DNA of 64,000 bases, taken from Pelagomonas calceolata (lineage: Eukaryota > Sar > Pelagophyceae > Pelagomonadales > Pelagomonadaceae). Below the pieces are notes generated by a model. The model saw nothing but the letters and a program-made list of their open reading frames with translations, ran no database searches and had not been told where the DNA came from. Both the position numbers and the translations under genes were made by a program. The stretch spans positions 5,084,001 to 5,148,000 of the forward strand of contig CAKKNE010000005.1 in the NCBI GenBank assembly GCA_918797485.1, read 5' to 3'. The number at the start of each line of letters is the position of its first letter. The first letter of the stretch is position 1. Of the stretch, positions 9,787-18,517 are shown piece after piece.

Positions 9787-11271
9787 ATGGAGCCCCTCGG
9801 CTCGCCCCCAACTCAGCCGGGCTCGCCGGCGCACATCGAGGAGCCGGCCCTGCGGACCGTGGCGAGCCTCGCGGACCTGCCGCTGCGAAGAGGCAAGTGG
9901 ACGCCGGAAGAACAAAACTTCTCCGAGGTCCTGATCCAGGCGTTCCTCGCGGGCCTCGTGCCCGACTGCGCCGATGGCACGACTCTGAGGGCCTTTCTGT
10001 CGAGGCGCCTCCACTGCGCGCCCATGCGCATCACCAAGAAGTTCGCCGGCGCCACTTTGGGCAAGTCCATCTTCTCGCGGACCGGACAGCTCGACGCCGG
10101 CGACGCTGCGAACCTTAGAAGGCTCGAGAGTTTGTTCGTGCGGGCCGAGGAGACGAACTCCGCGGAAGCCGTCTTCTTCGCGATGAGAGGCAGGGCTCAT
10201 CGGGACGGCGCGCCGCCGGCCGGGAGGGCCGCTCGGGCCGCCCGGCGCGCCCGAGGGCCTGATGCTCTGCGCGCCGCGGAGGACGATGCGCTGGCCGGCG
10301 TGCGGCGCGATGCCGCCGCCGCGCGGAGCGCTCTGGCCGCGTCGCAAAGCCTCCCCCACGCGACGTCGACGTCTTCGCTGTCGAGCCTCGCGCCAGGCGC
10401 GTCGGCGTCGTCCCAGCATTCCTGGGCCGCGCGCGTGGCCGAGTGTGCCGCCCAGACGACGGCGGCTAGAAGGGATGCCGAGCTACGGGCCGCCCGAGCG
10501 ACGTTCGGCGACTCCGAGCCGCGGAGCGTGCTGCCGCCTCCTTCGATAGATGAAAGTCCGAGAACGTCGCTGATGCGCAGCCTGGACTCCATCTCCGCCG
10601 CGAGCGCGCCGCCGCCGCGCCGGACGCCGTTGATGATGCAGGCGCCTCCGCGGCCTCCGCGCGGTCCCGGCTACGACAAGTCCTTGGGCGCCGGTTTGGC
10701 CGCCAGAGATCTCCACGCCGCCGCTGCGGCCGCCCGCAGTGCGGCTGTCGGCCGAAGCGGCCAGTCGCGCGACGGTTTGTACGGCGAGCTCTACGGCTGG
10801 GTGCCGCGTGACCTTGGGGTGAACAAGTCGCCCGCGACGCTCGCACGCGTGCTGGGTTGCCCCGAGCCGCCGCGCGGCCCGCCGCGGCCCGCGCTGCCGC
10901 CCGCGCCCGCCGCCGACGCGGACCGAGACCGAGCCGCGCCCGCGCCTGCTGCCGACGCGGCGCCGGCGCCGGCGCGCGCGCGAGCGCCAGCGCCGGCACC
11001 CGGACCCGCGTGCCTGTCCGGGCCGCCGGGCCTCTCGCACAAGCGCGCCGCGTCGCCGGGCCGCCTCGTCGTCCAGGACGACGCCAAGGCGGCGCGCCAG
11101 GCGGGCCACCCGTCGCCGCGCCGCGCCGACCCGATGGGCGCGTCGCCGCTCTTTGGCCTCAGCTACCGGAAGCTGATGGTCGGCCCGCCCCCTCCTCCTG
11201 GGCCGGCACCGGCGCCGGCGACCGAGACGGTCGCGGCCCGCTCCTCTACAACCGTGCCCCTGCGCCCGTGA
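9787..11271 (+). CDS. Stramenopile-type DGTTLR/KKF domain protein with disordered tail
   Basis: 494 residues from the first in-frame ATG (9787) to TGA at 11269. The N-terminal quarter holds a compact conserved-looking block: GKWTPEEQNFSEVLIQAF, then DGTTLRAFLSRRLHC, PMRITKKFAG and GKSIFSRTG (residues about 35-100). I recall the same layout (basic W-x-x-EE helix, then DGTTLR.FLS..L.C.PMRI.KKF.G) from uncharacterised diatom and other stramenopile proteins; the helix is Myb/SANT-like but the domain has no firm function. The rest is Ala/Pro/Arg-rich, low complexity and probably disordered. No signal peptide or membrane segment. A nuclear or DNA-linked role would be a guess. Confidence 0.7.
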   Translation: MEPLGSPPTQPGSPAHIEEPALRTVASLADLPLRRGKWTPEEQNFSEVLIQAFLAGLVPDCADGTTLRAFLSRRLHCAPMRITKKFAGATLGKSIFSRTGQLDAGDAANLRRLESLFVRAEETNSAEAVFFAMRGRAHRDGAPPAGRAARAARRARGPDALRAAEDDALAGVRRDAAAARSALAASQSLPHATSTSSLSSLAPGASASSQHSWAARVAECAAQTTAARRDAELRAARATFGDSEPRSVLPPPSIDESPRTSLMRSLDSISAASAPPPRRTPLMMQAPPRPPRGPGYDKSLGAGLAARDLHAAAAAARSAAVGRSGQSRDGLYGELYGWVPRDLGVNKSPATLARVLGCPEPPRGPPRPALPPAPAADADRDRAAPAPAADAAPAPARARAPAPAPGPACLSGPPGLSHKRAASPGRLVVQDDAKAARQAGHPSPRRADPMGASPLFGLSYRKLMVGPPPPPGPAPAPATETVAARSSTTVPLRP

Positions 11272-11443
11272 TACGGCGCAGTGCACGCTCCCTTTCGTCC
11301 GTCCCCACCCCTTTGCCTGCACATTATTGGGAACTCCCTATAACGTATAAATTGTCAACTGGATTGAGTCTACCTAGGTCGTCTTCCCGACGGCGTAGTA
11401 CGATTGATAAATTACAAGGAACTACTAAGGGACTGAAACCACG

Positions 11444-12331
11444 TCAGATGCGCCAGGACAGTTGCTCGAGAGGAGGCTGGAACCTCTTCTTCTTGTAGCG
11501 ATACGTGCTCTTGAACGCCGTTCTCTGGTGGGTGGTGGCGATTTTGGGTGGTTTCAAGATGGGGTCGTAATAATCTTGGGGCTTCCGGACCTTCGTTTGG
11601 CCCATGAATCTGGCAGGCATATCGTCGTAGTAGTGGAAGTGGTCCCGCCGATCGCGCCGGACCGGGGCCTTGATTTTGACGACGGGCGAATGCTTCGCGA
11701 CGGGATGCTTCGCGCCCATGGGTCGCTGGCCTTCGTTGTGGCCCGCGGCAGCGCCGTCCCGATTTTTCGTCAGTGGCCAGTAGCGCTCGGGCTGCGTGCG
11801 CTCGTCGGCCTTCCCGAACTTCGTGCGACCCGCGGTCGGATTCCTTGACTCTCTCTGGGTTCCGAAGCCTGAGGGTAAGGACTGCCTCGGCGCCGTGGCC
11901 GGCCGGCGGCGCGGATAAGCTGGCGGCGGCTTTTCCTCCTCGTAGTCGACGATGGACTTCGGCGATCGCTCGCGGGCCGTCGCGGGCCGCTCGCTCTTCG
12001 TCGGCGACCGCTCCGCGCCGCGGCGGGCGCCTCGCCGCGCCAGCATGCCCTCGATGTCGCGCATGCGGCCCTCCGCCGTGCCCAGCCGACTACGTAGCGC
12101 CTCGCGCTCTTTTTCCAACTCGGGCCGCACGTCCACGGGCCATGCGCAGCCCAGGTTGCCGTTCGACACGCGATAGGTCTCGACCCTCGTCGTGGCCTCG
12201 TCCCGCCGCGGATTCCAGGTCAGGAGCGCGCCGCGGTGGGCTGGTTTGTACGCTTCGATGCGTCTGGGTCCACCCAGGAAGCCCTCGGTGTCGGGATCGT
12301 ACATCCCTGTGTATAAGGGCAGGCTGCCCAT
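11444..12331 (-). CDS. Hypothetical basic protein, possibly cytoskeletal
   Basis: 295 residues if translation starts at the first true ATG (12331; the frame is open upstream only from a TTG). It begins MGSLPLYTGMYDPDTEGF, has a short coiled segment (ELEKEREALRSRLGTAEGRM), an Arg/Pro/Ser-rich linker, and a conserved-looking basic C-terminus (DHFHYYDDMPARFMGQ, then HQRTAFKSTYRYKKKRF). Several short Pro/Tyr/Gly motifs are reminiscent of microtubule-inner or axonemal proteins, but I do not recognise the family. It is convergent with the preceding plus-strand gene (172 bp between stops). The aromatic, evenly spaced C-terminal motifs argue that it is a real gene. Confidence 0.6.
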   Translation of the reverse strand: MGSLPLYTGMYDPDTEGFLGGPRRIEAYKPAHRGALLTWNPRRDEATTRVETYRVSNGNLGCAWPVDVRPELEKEREALRSRLGTAEGRMRDIEGMLARRGARRGAERSPTKSERPATARERSPKSIVDYEEEKPPPAYPRRRPATAPRQSLPSGFGTQRESRNPTAGRTKFGKADERTQPERYWPLTKNRDGAAAGHNEGQRPMGAKHPVAKHSPVVKIKAPVRRDRRDHFHYYDDMPARFMGQTKVRKPQDYYDPILKPPKIATTHQRTAFKSTYRYKKKRFQPPLEQLSWRI

Positions 12332-12830
12332 CTTTACTGCAGGGCCTTGATGGAGCAAGCCCAGCCCGGGGCGACTACAGATGGGCTCGATGGGAGCGGA
12401 CCCGGCCTTTTGGTGTACTGGGTGCAGCCGCTGGCTGCGCGGGCAGCGCGGGAGCCGACGAGGCTGATGGCGCTGCCTCCGCCTCGCCCCGACAAAAACT
12501 TGAAACGCAGCCCTATCCGCAGGACGGCCACACGGGTCGGAGGCGACGCTTCGCGGACGGTTCCGCGGATCGGAGCCGGCGGCTCTAGGTTCGGATGTTC
12601 GGCGCCATGAGAGAGATGTGGTCCATGGGATGATTTGTCTCTCTTGACGAGGACAGACGCAATATACGTCGAAGCGCTGCCGTAGGGGTCATCCCTTTTG
12701 AGCCGTGGTAGCGCTGCGGGCTGCCCTTTGCGCCTCTCCCGCCGGCCTGCAGACAATCCAGACCCATAGAGCTAATATCGGCAGAGTGCAGACTACGTTC
12801 GGCCTCACGCCGTCGCGCATACACACCAAG
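12332..12830. other. Divergent intergenic region
   Basis: 499 bp between the starts of a minus-strand gene (12331) and a plus-strand gene (12831). It presumably holds both promoters. Open frames exist on both strands but have biased, repetitive translations and no ATG in good context. No palindrome of the recurring CTAG type is found here. Confidence 0.45.
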
Positions 12831-14180
12831 ATGACGACGACCTGGGACCACGTCCTGCGCACGGCCCTGATTAACTTGCACGCCTTCGAGTTCGGCTACA
12901 CCGTCGCGTTCACGGGCGCGACGCTCCAGTCGATGATCGACGCCGTCGACCTCTGCGGCGGCGCGGACCTCTGCGCCGAGGCGTCGTTCGTGGCCTCGGC
13001 GGCGCCACTGGGCGCGCTGCTCGCCGCGGCGGTCGCCGGGCGCCTGCTGGATAGCTATGGACGCCGGACGTTCCTGATCGCCGTGAGCGGGCTCTGGGTG
13101 GTCGGCTACGTCGTCGTCGCCTGCGCGTCGTCGCTGCTCGGCTTCGCGGCGGGCCGCGCGGTCGCGGGCGCGGCCATGGGCGCGACGTCCGTGGCGGTGC
13201 CCGTTTACGCCGCGGAACTCGCGCCGCCGAGGCTGCGCGGCCCGCTGGGCGGCCTCTTCAACGTGTTTATCTCTGCGGGTATTTTGGCGGTGTTCGCGCT
13301 CGGCGCGCGGGGCACGGACGACGGCGTCTGGCGGTGGATGGCTATAGCGGCCGTCGCGCCCGCGCTCGCGGTCGGCCTGGGCCTGCACCGCGGCTGGGTG
13401 CCCGAGTCGCCGCGGTGGCTCGCGCAGCAGGGGCGCGCGGCCGAGGCGAAGGAGGCGGCCGAGCATTTGTTCGGCCGCGGCGCCGCGGCGGACGAGGCCT
13501 GCGCCGTCCCGGAGCCCGCGAAGCGGCGCGCGTCACAGCGGTCCGTGGCGGTGGGGGTTGGTGTTGTGGGCTGCTTCGCGTTTTGCGGGAACAGCTGCAT
13601 CCAGGCCTACATGAGCGTCGTGCTCGAGGGCGCCGGGCTGTCCGAGGCGAGCGCGCGGGCGGGCGCCATCACCTACGCGTCGACGCAGTTTGTCTTCGCG
13701 GTCCTGATGGCCCTCTACGGCGTGGCGCGCTTCGGCCGACGGCCCCTGCTCATTGCCTCGGCGATGGGCGCCACGGCTGCTCTGACCGCCATGAGCACCT
13801 TCACCGAAACGCAGGAAGGGCTCTCGGCGTCGTTGGCCGCCGACGCGTACATCGCGGCGGTCACGCTCGGCCTGTCCACGCTCTCCTGGGTCTACTGCGC
13901 AGAAGTGCTGCCCGATGGCGAGCGGGGCCGGGGTATGGCCTACGCGACGTGCTTGTTCTGGGCCACTACGTTCGCGTCGTTGCAACTCTTCGACGTGGCT
14001 GTCGCCACGCTCACCGTCGCCGGAGTCCTCGGGCTCTTCGCGCTCTTCTCCGCGGGCGGCGCCCTGTTCTGCTACGCGTTCGTCGTGGAGACGCGGGGCG
14101 CGGCGTTATCCGACGTGCAGCGGCTCTTCTCCGACCAGCCTCCGTCGGAGGGGGACGCGCTGCTGGCGCCGAGGGTGTAA
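12831..14180 (+). CDS. MFS sugar-porter-like transporter
   Basis: 449 residues from ATG 12831, the first in-frame ATG. About twelve hydrophobic segments are visible. Sugar-porter signatures: GRLLDSYGRRT in the loop after TM2, the RLRG and PESPRWL motifs at the end of the first six-helix bundle, and FGRRPLL in the matching loop of the second bundle. The ER/PET-like motif after TM12 appears as VETRGA. This fits a plasma- or organelle-membrane proton symporter or facilitator of the SLC2/22-like families; the substrate cannot be read from sequence. The central loop is short. No introns. The stop is followed by a 61-bp tandem duplication. Confidence 0.85.
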   Translation: MTTTWDHVLRTALINLHAFEFGYTVAFTGATLQSMIDAVDLCGGADLCAEASFVASAAPLGALLAAAVAGRLLDSYGRRTFLIAVSGLWVVGYVVVACASSLLGFAAGRAVAGAAMGATSVAVPVYAAELAPPRLRGPLGGLFNVFISAGILAVFALGARGTDDGVWRWMAIAAVAPALAVGLGLHRGWVPESPRWLAQQGRAAEAKEAAEHLFGRGAAADEACAVPEPAKRRASQRSVAVGVGVVGCFAFCGNSCIQAYMSVVLEGAGLSEASARAGAITYASTQFVFAVLMALYGVARFGRRPLLIASAMGATAALTAMSTFTETQEGLSASLAADAYIAAVTLGLSTLSWVYCAEVLPDGERGRGMAYATCLFWATTFASLQLFDVAVATLTVAGVLGLFALFSAGGALFCYAFVVETRGAALSDVQRLFSDQPPSEGDALLAPRV

Positions 14181-14182
14181 GG

Positions 14183-14304
14183 TTTGCTTGTTGTGTACCC
14201 TTCACGCACCACTGCGCGTCCACTAAGCGGCGGCCGCGACCCCTTTGCTTTTTGTGTACCTTTACGCACCACTAAGCGTCCACTAGGCGGCTACCGCGAC
14301 CGCC
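14183..14304 (+). repeat. 61-bp tandem duplication
   Basis: Two head-to-tail copies (about 14183-14243 and 14244-14304), each with TTTGCTT, TGTGTACC, TTACGCACCACT or a close form, and GCGTCCACTA. The copies differ at several sites. They lie directly behind the stop of the transporter gene, in its 3' UTR or terminator region. Confidence 0.7.
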
Positions 14305-15023
14305 GACGGGCCGCGGTGGGGTTTGTGGAGCGCGGCGAGGCCGGACCTTGTCCTGAGGCGTCAGCGGGGAGGTTCCTGCGCCTCAACACGTGTCCATACT
14401 GGTGTTTTTTTCGTGTTGTCAGGTTGCCGTACCAGGCGCCCCGTACTATTGAGCTCGGTACCGGAGCCGCGGCCGCTAAGAACGCTGTGATCCGCGCCCC
14501 TAGACCGTCTGGCCGGAAAAGGGTGCTCCCCGTAGCATCATCTGTAAACACCCCAGCTGCGCCCAAACTCCCTCGCACACCTGCGGCGTTATTGCGGCAC
14601 AGGCGAGGAGGCCTGCAAACCTATCTTCAAGGTTTTAACCGTATTGCGCGTCCTCCCGCGTCACGAAACTGCCATCACACGCCGCGGAGATCTCTTGCAG
14701 AGCAAGGGGTGTGGTTTTCCGCAACCTCTCTCCGCAGCTGCGTCCGTCCGATCGGCCGTCGTCCGGCTGTGCAGAACAGCCGTCCCACGCGCGACGCGCC
14801 GCGCCGCCGACCGGCACAGACCCTTGGAACTAAGCCGCGATCGACCTCGCAGGCCGAAGGACTGTCCCAATCACCCTAGGCGCCCCGATTCAGAATACTT
14901 GCACTCAACATTGAACCTGCTTTTTCCCCCTTTTCGGCGGCGAGCGACTTTGTTTTTGCATCGACCATCGACTAGGGGACCACTCCGCGCCTCTAACCCC
15001 AAAGCGGAGCCGAAACGATCGCT

Positions 15024-15121
15024 TGACTGTGAAACGCGGGCGTCAACCGAGGGGCGGCGCGTTCGACGGCCACCGCGTGACTGTAAACGCGGGCGTCAAC
15101 CGAGAGGCGCGTTCGACGGCC
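15024..15121 (+). repeat. Tandem duplication just upstream of Myb gene
   Basis: Two copies (15024-15071 and 15078-15121) of a unit with TGACTGT, AAACGCGGGCGTCAACCGAG and GCGCGTTCGACGGCC, differing by small deletions. The second copy ends 13 bp before the ATG, so it must lie in the promoter or 5' UTR. Confidence 0.7.
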
Positions 15122-15134
15122 CGTACGCAAAGCC

Positions 15135-15946
15135 ATGACGCGCAGCGGCGGTGCCGGCCGGGCCAAGCCGCCCGCCGCCCGGGCCAAGCCGCCCAAGACG
15201 AAAACCAACGAGGGCCGCTGGACGGACGAGGAACACCGCAAGTTCCTCGAAGCGTACGAGGCGATGGTCGCGGTCGACCCGGCGCGCCGCCGCTGGCCGA
15301 ACGTGGCCGCGGCCGTCGGTGTGGAAATCAACGAGTGTCGAGCAGGCATTGCGTCGATGGCGCGGATTCGATGCGAACGCCGTCAAGGATTATCTACACA
15401 GGCGGCCGTCGGCACGCGCTCGACGACCCAATGCCGCTCCCACGCGCAAAAGTACTTCAATGTGCGGAAATCAAACGTTCGGGCGAGTAAGCCTAAGACG
15501 CCTCGTGCGAGGACGCCAAGCACTCTCGCGCTGCGTCGAGGCCGCCAGAATAGTAGATAATACCTCCAGGCCGGCCTGACGCACTGGTTCCGCACAGGTA
15601 CTTCAAAAAATTGCGAAGGGCGGCGAAGAAACGCAGGGCTGTGCCAGCCGCGCCGGCGCCGCCGGTCGTCGTCACGGACTCGGACAGCTCGCTGGACGTG
15701 TCGTCGACCTCGCGCTCGCCGCGCGCGGCCGCCGCGCCGCCGCAAGCCGACTACGCAGCCGTCCCCACGCCGCCCGTGCAGCCGCGCGAGGGCTCCTTCG
15801 ACGACAGCCTCTCGCCGACGAGCGCTTTGCTCCGCGAGCCCATCGTGGACGACCGGGCGCTGACCGTCGACGACGCGCCGCACCTGACGGGGCCGATCTC
15901 CTCCTGGGCCTCCCTCTCCATGCTCGACCCAGGCTTCACCGCCTGA
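15135..15946 (+). CDS. SHAQKYF-class single-Myb (SANT) transcription factor; join(15135..15308,15402..15451,15598..15946)
   Basis: Splicing two introner introns gives a 190-residue protein. The single Myb repeat (about residues 26-77) reads GRWTDEEHRKFLEAYEAM, then RRWPNVAAAVGTRSTTQCR and SHAQKYFKKL, matching plant and algal CCA1/MYBS-type repeats in spacing, with the Trp residues and the SHAQKYF third helix kept. The rest is basic, then Ser/Asp/Pro-rich and acidic, like an activation region. This class binds DNA and in plants serves light, clock or sugar regulation; the role here is unknown. Intron 1 removes a GC-AG segment between VA and AAVGTR; intron 2 splits the codon between K and Y of SHAQKYF. 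Both joins restore the family consensus exactly, which supports the model. Confidence 0.88.
15309..15401 (+). mobile_element. Introner element forming Myb intron 1 (GC-AG)
   Basis: 93-bp intron. Target duplication GCGGCCGT at 15309-15316 recurs at 15402. The left end CGGTGTGGAAATCAA and the right end TTATCTACACAG are degenerate inverted repeats of the element consensus CTGTGTGGAAATCAA. The donor is the GC that opens the target duplication; the acceptor AG is the element's own end. The length is a multiple of three and the frame stays open, so retention would add 31 residues inside the DNA-binding helix. Confidence 0.85.
15452..15597 (+). mobile_element. Introner element forming Myb intron 2 (GT-AG)
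   Basis: 146-bp intron with target duplication GTACTTCA at 15452 and again at 15598. The inverted ends are TGTGCGGAAATCAAA on the left and GGTTCCGCACAG on the right. The interior is nearly identical to the element at 35862-36003, which lies in a gene on the opposite strand. Confidence 0.9.
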
Positions 15947-15999
15947 CGCTTCCTCTCTAACGCTTATTCTCTAGACACGATACAGAATTACACATAAGA

Positions 16000-16788
16000 C
16001 TACTCCGCACCACGCGCGCACCGCAGCGTGAACGACACGCGCTCCCCCGCGCGGCCCACGACGTCGCCGACGCGCGCGTTTGCGGCGTCGAGGTTCACAC
16101 AACACAAACCGATCGTGTCCGGAGCCGCCCCGATCTCGTGCGTGCACTCGGTATACGCCTCGCGGGAGAACGCCAGGAGCGACCGCCGTCGCAGCAGCAC
16201 CTCGCAGCGCGTCGCCGCCGCGCGGACGCCGATGTCGCTCGTTTTCAGGCGCTCCTTGAAGACGACGACGGCATCGGCGCCGCACGACAACGTGAACGTC
16301 CGATCGTCGTACGCGGGCCCGTCCGTGTGCGGCAGCACGTACGACTCCTTCGCGAAATCGTACGCGTTGACCAAAACGTGGTTCGGCGCCGGCCTTGACG
16401 ACGTGTCGCTCGCCGCGGCCGCGGCGCAGGCGTCGCGCGCCCACCGCGGGAGCGGCTCCGGCGCGAAGCTGGCCTCCCCCGCCGGGCCGCCCAGCCGTCT
16501 CAGTCGTCGGCCGCGCACAGTGACCCAGTCGTCGCCGCGCTTCGCCGCAGCCACGATCGCCGCCTCCTCGGCCTCGCTGATCCAGTCCGCCGCGTAGGCG
16601 ATGGTCGGCGGCGCGCCGGGCAGGGTTTGCAGCGGCGGTCGTTGTGTTGACGGGTCGAGGGCCGCGGTGGCGGCGTCGGGCGGCGGCCGGCGCTGCTGCT
16701 GTGGCTTGGGTGCCGGCTTTGCTACGGCTCCGCTCCTCGCTTTGCGCTTTTCGGCTCGCAGCATTGCTGCGAAATCGAGTGCAGACAT
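16000..16788 (-). CDS. ALKBH6-like Fe(II)/2-oxoglutarate dioxygenase
   Basis: 262 residues, start ATG at 16788. The AlkB-fold core shows NHVLVNAYDF, then LPHTDGPAY with the metal-binding H154 and D156, TFTLSCGADAVVVF, a distal metal His in ECTHEIG (H217), and RVSFTLR with the 2-oxoglutarate-binding Arg. The order NHVLVN.Y...PHxDGPxY is typical of ALKBH6 rather than of ALKBH1-5 or 8. The family oxidatively demethylates nucleic acids or proteins; ALKBH6 substrates are poorly known. Full length for the family (about 240-260). It is divergent from the SGNH hydrolase gene; the shared promoter holds one copy of the recurring palindrome 73 bp from this ATG. Confidence 0.88.
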   Translation of the reverse strand: MSALDFAAMLRAEKRKARSGAVAKPAPKPQQQRRPPPDAATAALDPSTQRPPLQTLPGAPPTIAYAADWISEAEEAAIVAAAKRGDDWVTVRGRRLRRLGGPAGEASFAPEPLPRWARDACAAAAASDTSSRPAPNHVLVNAYDFAKESYVLPHTDGPAYDDRTFTLSCGADAVVVFKERLKTSDIGVRAAATRCEVLLRRRSLLAFSREAYTECTHEIGAAPDTIGLCCVNLDAANARVGDVVGRAGERVSFTLRCARGAE

Positions 16789-17112
16789 CCGACGAGCTAC
16801 TCACGATCCTCAAACGATGCGTTCGCGTGTGTTAAGGGCGTGATGAAGCTGTGGTTGCTGCTAGTATGTTACTACACTAGCACCACCCATCCTCCAACTT
16901 TTTTGGCTGGGAAGAGCCGTTGCTTGCAGTGGTGATTAAGCTTCATCATTTCAACACCTGACGAAATTCGCAACGCATCGCTTGCGACAGCTGAAACCCC
17001 AGGACTCACCCGAGCCCCTGGTGGGCCTGGTGCAGCACAGCAGCCAGCCAAGGAGTAAAAACATTGAGACCAGCCGGTCGTCAGAGCAAGCAAGCAGGAG
17101 AACGTACAACTG
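16789..17112. other. Divergent promoter region
   Basis: 324 bp between the ALKBH6-like start (16788, minus) and the first exon of the SGNH hydrolase (17113, plus). It contains the palindrome at 16861-16880. Nothing else is recognised. Confidence 0.5.
16861..16880. promoter_or_regulatory. Recurring CTAG palindrome, type B
   Basis: CTAGTATGTTACTACACTAG, arms CTAGT and ACTAG. It lies 73 bp upstream of the ALKBH6-like ATG and 233 bp upstream of the SGNH ATG. One of ten related copies in the window. Confidence 0.6.
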
Positions 17113-18517
17113 ATGGCTGGCCGCGAGACGGTCGACGCGCACGGCTGGCACGCCCAGTAAGGCTCCCGTCTCAAAGACGAAGACATCGTACCACTGAGAA
17201 TCTCCTCGTAGGTATCACGGCCACCCTGTGCACGCCCTCGAGGTCGTCGAGCGGCAGCTGCGCGCGCAGGACAAGCCGAACCTCGTGTTCTTCGCCGGCG
17301 ACTCGAGCCTGGACAACAAATTCTGGTTCGAGAACCGCGCGAGGGCCGCGAACGGCTACGAGCACATTTTGCGGCCGCCTGAGAGCAAATTGGATGTGGC
17401 CTACCACGTCAACAAACTACTCGAGGCGCGGAATCCGCGCTGGGCCTGCGTCAACACGGCCGTCGAGGCGACGAGTCTGAATGATCGGGCGTTCGGCAGA
17501 CTGCTCGAGCAGGATCAGTTCCTGCGGGATTCGGTGCGCGAGACGGACGCCGTCGTGATCAGCGTCGGCGGGAACGATATCGCGCTCGCTCCCCTATTGT
17601 GCACGTGCTGCAACGTGGCGCCGCTACTCTGCATCGGAGGCCTCTGCGGCGACGCGATCGACCGCTGCGCCTGCGCGTGCCCGCCGGACGTCTACACGCC
17701 CTGCGGGGGCGCCACGGACTGCGGCTGCTGCCTGTGCGGGCTGCCCGGCTGCCTGACGGGGTTGTGTGGGTTCCCTCCGGGCCTGGGGTATTTCGTGGAC
17801 TTATTTGGAAATCGGGTGAGGGCGTACGCTTCAAATTTGGTGGCGAAGAAGAAGCCGCGCGTCGTCGTGATATGCATGATCTACTACCTGGATGTAAATG
17901 GGCGCGGCTCGTGGGCCGACGCGACCCTGCAGTTGCTCGGCTACAACTATGCGCCGGGCGTCTTGCAGCGGGGGATCCGGCAGGTCTATCGGAACGCGAC
18001 GAAGCGGATACGCCTGAATGGCGTTCCTGTTGTTGCTTTGCCGTTGTTCGAGGTCTTGGACGGCTCCGACACGCGCGACTACGTCCAGCGCGTCGAGCCG
18101 TCGCCGACCGGGGGCGCAAAGCTCGCAAAGGCCATCGTCGACGCCGTCCTCGACGCGACCGACGCGGAGGACCGGTCTAGGAATCCTATAACCACAAAAG
18201 AACAGTCTACAACCCTGGCGCCGGATACAGAGCGCTCCACCCCAGCTTCCTCGCCTGAAAAAGCGCCAGCGCCCGCCGCTCCTCCTCGCTCAGGTCGGGA
18301 TGCCAGACGTCCACGAGCAACACGTACGCGTGGCGGTTGGCGCGGCGGTTGTACGCCGTGTGGGGGAACGACGTGTCGACCAGCGTCGGCGGAAGCGGCC
18401 GGCCCGTCGCGTCGTGCCATTGAGCGACGGCCCGGAGACCGCCAACGGGCTCGGCGAGCGCATCATCGAGGTCCGCGAAGGCCAGCCCCGCGCCGTCACT
18501 CGGCAAGTCTAGCTTAA
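17113..18517 (+). CDS. SGNH/GDSL-family hydrolase; join(17113..17156,17212..18517)
   Basis: A short first exon (MAGRETVDAHGWHA) joins over a 55-bp GTAAGG...TAG intron (17157-17211) to give QYHGHPVHALEVVERQL, then the SGNH block I FAGDSSLDN with catalytic Ser46 and block III VGGNDIA. A Cys-rich insertion (about residues 155-200) follows. The fold is that of esterases/lipases using Ser-Asp-His; the substrate is unknown. The C-terminal His is not certain, but a GDSDTRDYVQRVEPSPTGGAKLA-type segment sits where block V is expected. From about 18180 the frame runs antisense through the 3' end of the opposing gene and turns low-complexity, so the true C-terminus may end earlier through another splice. 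Confidence 0.75.

Larger units (their letters stand above)
14181..15134. other. Long intergenic region
   Basis: 954 bp between the transporter gene and the Myb gene. It holds the 61-bp tandem duplication at its left end and a second tandem duplication (15024-15121) at its right end. The middle, about 14310-15020, has open frames on both strands, but their translations are compositionally random and I support no gene there. Confidence 0.5.

Noticed and set aside
12334-12756. 140-codon minus-strand frame
   Set aside because: Arg/Pro/Ser-rich, no recognisable domain, starts without good evidence, and occupies the divergent promoter region.
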